64,000 nucleotides of DNA from Erythrobacter insulae (lineage in GTDB: Bacteria; Pseudomonadota; Alphaproteobacteria; Sphingomonadales; Sphingomonadaceae): contig NZ_VHJK01000001.1 of NCBI RefSeq assembly GCF_007004095.1, forward strand, positions 1,306,501-1,370,500, given 5' to 3'. Made by a program: the position numbers and the translations under genes. This document shows positions 61,523-64,000 of this stretch, piece by piece. Under the pieces are notes generated by a model. That model was not told the DNA's origin, did not search any database, and saw nothing but the letters and a program-made list of their open reading frames with translations. Position 1 is the first letter of the stretch, and each line of letters starts with the position of its first letter.

Positions 61523-63829
61523 ATGGCCGATGCTGATGCCGCCAACACCAGTCGTACTGCGCGTCTTCAGGTCGCCCCGGCAAGGCAGGAAGAATCGGGC
61601 CAAGGTATCGCCCGAATGCCGCGCTCCGCATTTCAAACCCTCGGGATCACCGAAGGCGATGTGGTCGAGATAAGGGGCAAACGCACCACTGCAGCAATTG
61701 CGATGGCGGCCTATACCGAGGACGATACTCTGGACGTTGTCCGGCTGGATGGATTGCAACGCGGCAACGCCGAAGCGGGCTCAGGTGAGCATGTTGAAAT
61801 CGTCGCTGCCGAATCGCGCCCGGCCACGCGCGTCGTATTCGCTCCGGCACAGCGTGAAATGCGGCTGCAGGGCCCGACGCAGGCACTTAAACGCAATTTC
61901 TTTCGCAAGCCGATTGTCGCTGGTGATCTGGTCGCGACAACCGGGCAGCAACCGGTTCAAAATATGCCACCGGATGTACGCCAATTGCTGCGTGCGCCAG
62001 CCTATGCGCTTACTCAAATTCGCCTTTCGGTTGCTTCGACCAGTCCTAAGGGCATCGTCCATATTGACGAAAACACTGAAGTTGAGCTGCGCGCCGATTT
62101 CGAAGAGCCGCGCGATGCCCGTGCGGCAGTGAACTATGACGATGTAGGCGGGATGGAAGATACCATTCAGCAATTGCGCGAAATGGTCGAACTGCCTCTG
62201 CGCTATCCGGAATTGTTTACGCGACTGGGTGTGGACCCGCCCAAAGGCGTGTTGTTGCATGGCCCGCCGGGAACCGGCAAGACGCGGCTTGCGCAGGCGG
62301 TCGCCAATGAAAGCGATGCAGAATTTTTCACCATCAATGGCCCGGAAATCATGGGTTCCGGATATGGGGAAAGTGAAAAGCGCCTGCGTGAAGTGTTTGA
62401 AGAGGCAAGCCGCGCTGCGCCAGCAATTGTCTTTATTGACGAAATTGACTCGATTGCACCCAAACGTACGCAAGTGCCCGGCGAAGCGGAAAAGCGATTG
62501 GTCGCTCAATTGCTCACGCTGATGGATGGTCTTGAGGCGCGGGCCAATCTGGTTGTTATCGCCGCGACCAACCGTCCCGATGCCATTGACGAGGCCCTGC
62601 GCCGGCCCGGCCGGTTTGACCGAGAAATTATAATTGGCGTCCCCGATCAGGGCGGGCGCCGTGAAATTCTTGCAATTCATACCCGCGGTATGCCGCTCGA
62701 AAGCGCCGTCAATCTTGATGAGCTTGCTCGGGTTACGCATGGTTTCGTTGGTGCCGATATTGCTGCACTTGCAAGAGAGGCCGCGATTGATGCCGTTCGC
62801 CGGATTATGCCGCGGCTTGACCTGGATGAGCGGACAATCCCGCAGGACGTTCTCGAAGACCTATGCGTTACGCGCGAGGATTTTCTCTCCGCGCTTAAGC
62901 GGGTTCAGCCCTCGGCGATGCGCGAAGTTATGGTGCAAATGCCGAATGTCGGCTGGGACGATATCGGCGGTGTCGGTGATGCAATCGATAAATTGAAGGA
63001 GGGGATTGAACTCCCGCTCAAGAATCCGGAAGCATTCCGCCGCCTTGGCATTCGTCCTGCAAAGGGCTTTTTGCTTTATGGGCCACCGGGAACGGGCAAA
63101 ACGCTGCTTGCAAAAGCCACCGCCAAAGAGGCGGAGGCTAACTTCATTTCGATCAAAAGCTCTGATCTTTTGTCGAAATGGTACGGCGAAAGCGAACAGC
63201 AGATCGCACGGCTCTTTGCCCGCGCCCGGTCCGTTGCTCCATGTGTGGTTTTTATCGACGAGATTGATAGCCTAGTTCCCGCTCGCGGGAGCGGCCAGGG
63301 CGAGCCTCAGGTCACAGGCCGCGTGGTGAATACAATTTTGGCAGAAATGGACGGGCTGGAAGAACTGCAATCGGTTATCGTCGTGGGCGCTACCAATCGG
63401 CCTACACTGGTCGATCCCGCCTTGCTCAGACCGGGCCGTTTTGATGAATTGGTCTATGTCGGCACGCCCGATCTTGAAGGGCGCGAGCATATCTTGCGCA
63501 TTCACACGTCGGCCATGCCATTGGCAGGCGATGTTGATCTGGGCAAAGTGGCCAAGCAAACGGAGCGCTTTACCGGTGCGGATCTCGAAGATGTCGTGCG
63601 GCGCGCCGGTCTTGGTGCACTGCGGCGACTTGGCGGAGATGTTAGCGAGGTGGCAGCCCGCGATTTTGAGGATGCGCTGAAGGATTCGCGCGCCACCGTC
63701 ACCTCTCGCATGGAAGCGGAGTATCGCAAGATGCGCGGCGAACTGAAGAAACGGGCCGCAGAAGCCAATCCGATCGGGTTCTTTGCTCCGGATACGCTGG
63801 AGCCTACCCGGGCAAAGAAGCACGATTGA
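61523..63829 (+). CDS. CDC48/VCP-type AAA ATPase
   Basis: A 768-residue double-AAA ATPase of the CDC48 (p97/VCP) family. An N-terminal double-psi barrel-like domain (about 1-110, with MPRSAFQTLGITEGDVVEI) is followed by D1 (Walker A GPPGTGKTRL about 247-256, Walker B FIDEIDSIAP) and D2 (GPPGTGKTLL about 520-529, FIDEIDSLVP), each with arginine fingers in R-x2-RFD. It unfolds or extracts substrates; bacterial substrates are unknown. ATG 61523 follows AGGA in a leader that includes the small RNA terminator region upstream. Confidence 0.95.
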   Translation: MADADAANTSRTARLQVAPARQEESGQGIARMPRSAFQTLGITEGDVVEIRGKRTTAAIAMAAYTEDDTLDVVRLDGLQRGNAEAGSGEHVEIVAAESRPATRVVFAPAQREMRLQGPTQALKRNFFRKPIVAGDLVATTGQQPVQNMPPDVRQLLRAPAYALTQIRLSVASTSPKGIVHIDENTEVELRADFEEPRDARAAVNYDDVGGMEDTIQQLREMVELPLRYPELFTRLGVDPPKGVLLHGPPGTGKTRLAQAVANESDAEFFTINGPEIMGSGYGESEKRLREVFEEASRAAPAIVFIDEIDSIAPKRTQVPGEAEKRLVAQLLTLMDGLEARANLVVIAATNRPDAIDEALRRPGRFDREIIIGVPDQGGRREILAIHTRGMPLESAVNLDELARVTHGFVGADIAALAREAAIDAVRRIMPRLDLDERTIPQDVLEDLCVTREDFLSALKRVQPSAMREVMVQMPNVGWDDIGGVGDAIDKLKEGIELPLKNPEAFRRLGIRPAKGFLLYGPPGTGKTLLAKATAKEAEANFISIKSSDLLSKWYGESEQQIARLFARARSVAPCVVFIDEIDSLVPARGSGQGEPQVTGRVVNTILAEMDGLEELQSVIVVGATNRPTLVDPALLRPGRFDELVYVGTPDLEGREHILRIHTSAMPLAGDVDLGKVAKQTERFTGADLEDVVRRAGLGALRRLGGDVSEVAARDFEDALKDSRATVTSRMEAEYRKMRGELKKRAAEANPIGFFAPDTLEPTRAKKHD

Positions 63830-63836
63830 ACCCGGT

Positions 63837-63995
63837 TTAAGGCGCGGCGGCTTCACCTGCTTTGGGGTGGCCGCCGGGTACTTCGAGCCTGTGCCGGATC
63901 AGCGCATCGGGCATGTTTTCACGAAGCCAGTCCAGCATATGCTCACGCGTGGCGCAGCGCAGGGCAAACAGTTCGGCAATTGTGTTGGCGCTCAT
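63837..63995 (-). CDS. short hypothetical protein
   Basis: A 52-residue open frame reading MSANTIAELFALRC at its start, mostly helical in its first 35 residues and Ala/Pro-rich at the end. It is not recognised. It is convergent with the CDC48-like gene, 7 bp away, and the bases upstream of ATG 63995 are nearly outside the window, so no ribosome site can be judged. It may be real, but the evidence is thin. Confidence 0.45.
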   Translation of the reverse strand: MSANTIAELFALRCATREHMLDWLRENMPDALIRHRLEVPGGHPKAGEAAAP

Positions 63996-64000
63996 GGAAA

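Noticed and set aside
61781-62740. Minus-strand open frame of 319 codons opposite the CDC48-like gene
   Set aside because: Antisense shadow of the conserved AAA D1 domain.

Overview
The window reads as ordinary chromosome of an alphaproteobacterium of the order Sphingomonadales, most likely Erythrobacteraceae. The markers are a serine palmitoyltransferase paired with its own acyl carrier protein (sphingolipid-making membranes), CtrA and a DivK-type receiver, a proline-linker OmpA, a two-domain cold-shock protein, a CDC48-type AAA ATPase, DUF3572/DUF4167 proteins, and relict gene-transfer-agent (GTA) genes. GC content is moderate throughout, genes are dense with many 1-4 bp overlaps, and no insertion sequence, CRISPR array, rRNA or tRNA was recognised.

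Layout. 0-6 kb: a minus-strand operon (membrane protein, sterol-desaturase-like hydroxylase, GMC oxidoreductase), an exported M20 amidohydrolase, a DUF442 phosphatase-like protein and an RGG-rich double cold-shock protein. 6-12.2 kb: argD-argF-hslO, a small secreted protein, queC and a spinster-type MFS transporter. 12.2-14 kb: lipoprotein Cu/Zn SOD and OmpA. 14.2-16.9 kb: GTA remnant with intact small and large terminase genes, a portal gene cut off near its middle, and the tail of the DUF2793 gene that normally closes the cluster; the structural genes between have been deleted. 17-20 kb: YqaA-like membrane protein, spt and its ACP, an orphan PycTM-type membrane protein, a DivK-like receiver. 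20.4-23.7 kb: a five-gene ATGA-overlapped operon (DUF3572, HAD, RidA, GDPD, GNAT). 24-30 kb: Sel1-like protein, DksA, PilZ, an orphan peptide-type substrate-binding lipoprotein, DUF4112, then kynA-kynB-kynU, which turns tryptophan into anthranilate plus alanine. 30-34.4 kb: K+ channel, HNH nuclease, gluQRS, HIG1 protein, PduO-type cobalamin adenosyltransferase, 3-hydroxybutyryl-CoA dehydrogenase. 34.4-44.6 kb: mutS, maeB with a class-V PLP enzyme, a DUF892 ferritin-like protein with a possible general-stress promoter, an exported DUF917 protein, trmB and an MscS-family channel. 44.6-48 kb: ctrA, rpoN, lptB. 48-56.3 kb: ppa, hisS-prfA-prmC, DUF4167, lnt, metK. 56.3-61 kb: DUF418 protein and a CoA-transferase operon (scoA, HAD-like lipoprotein, scoB, CaiB/BaiF). 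61-64 kb: an intergenic region with a probable small RNA, the CDC48-like ATPase and a short terminal ORF.

The items most worth following are the precise internal deletion of the GTA cluster with its terminases left intact behind a promoter-terminator leader, the probable small RNA upstream of the AAA ATPase, the orphan PycTM-type protein, the HAD lipoprotein sitting between the two CoA-transferase subunits, and a DUF917 protein carrying an export signal. No complete novel multi-gene system could be demonstrated from sequence alone.
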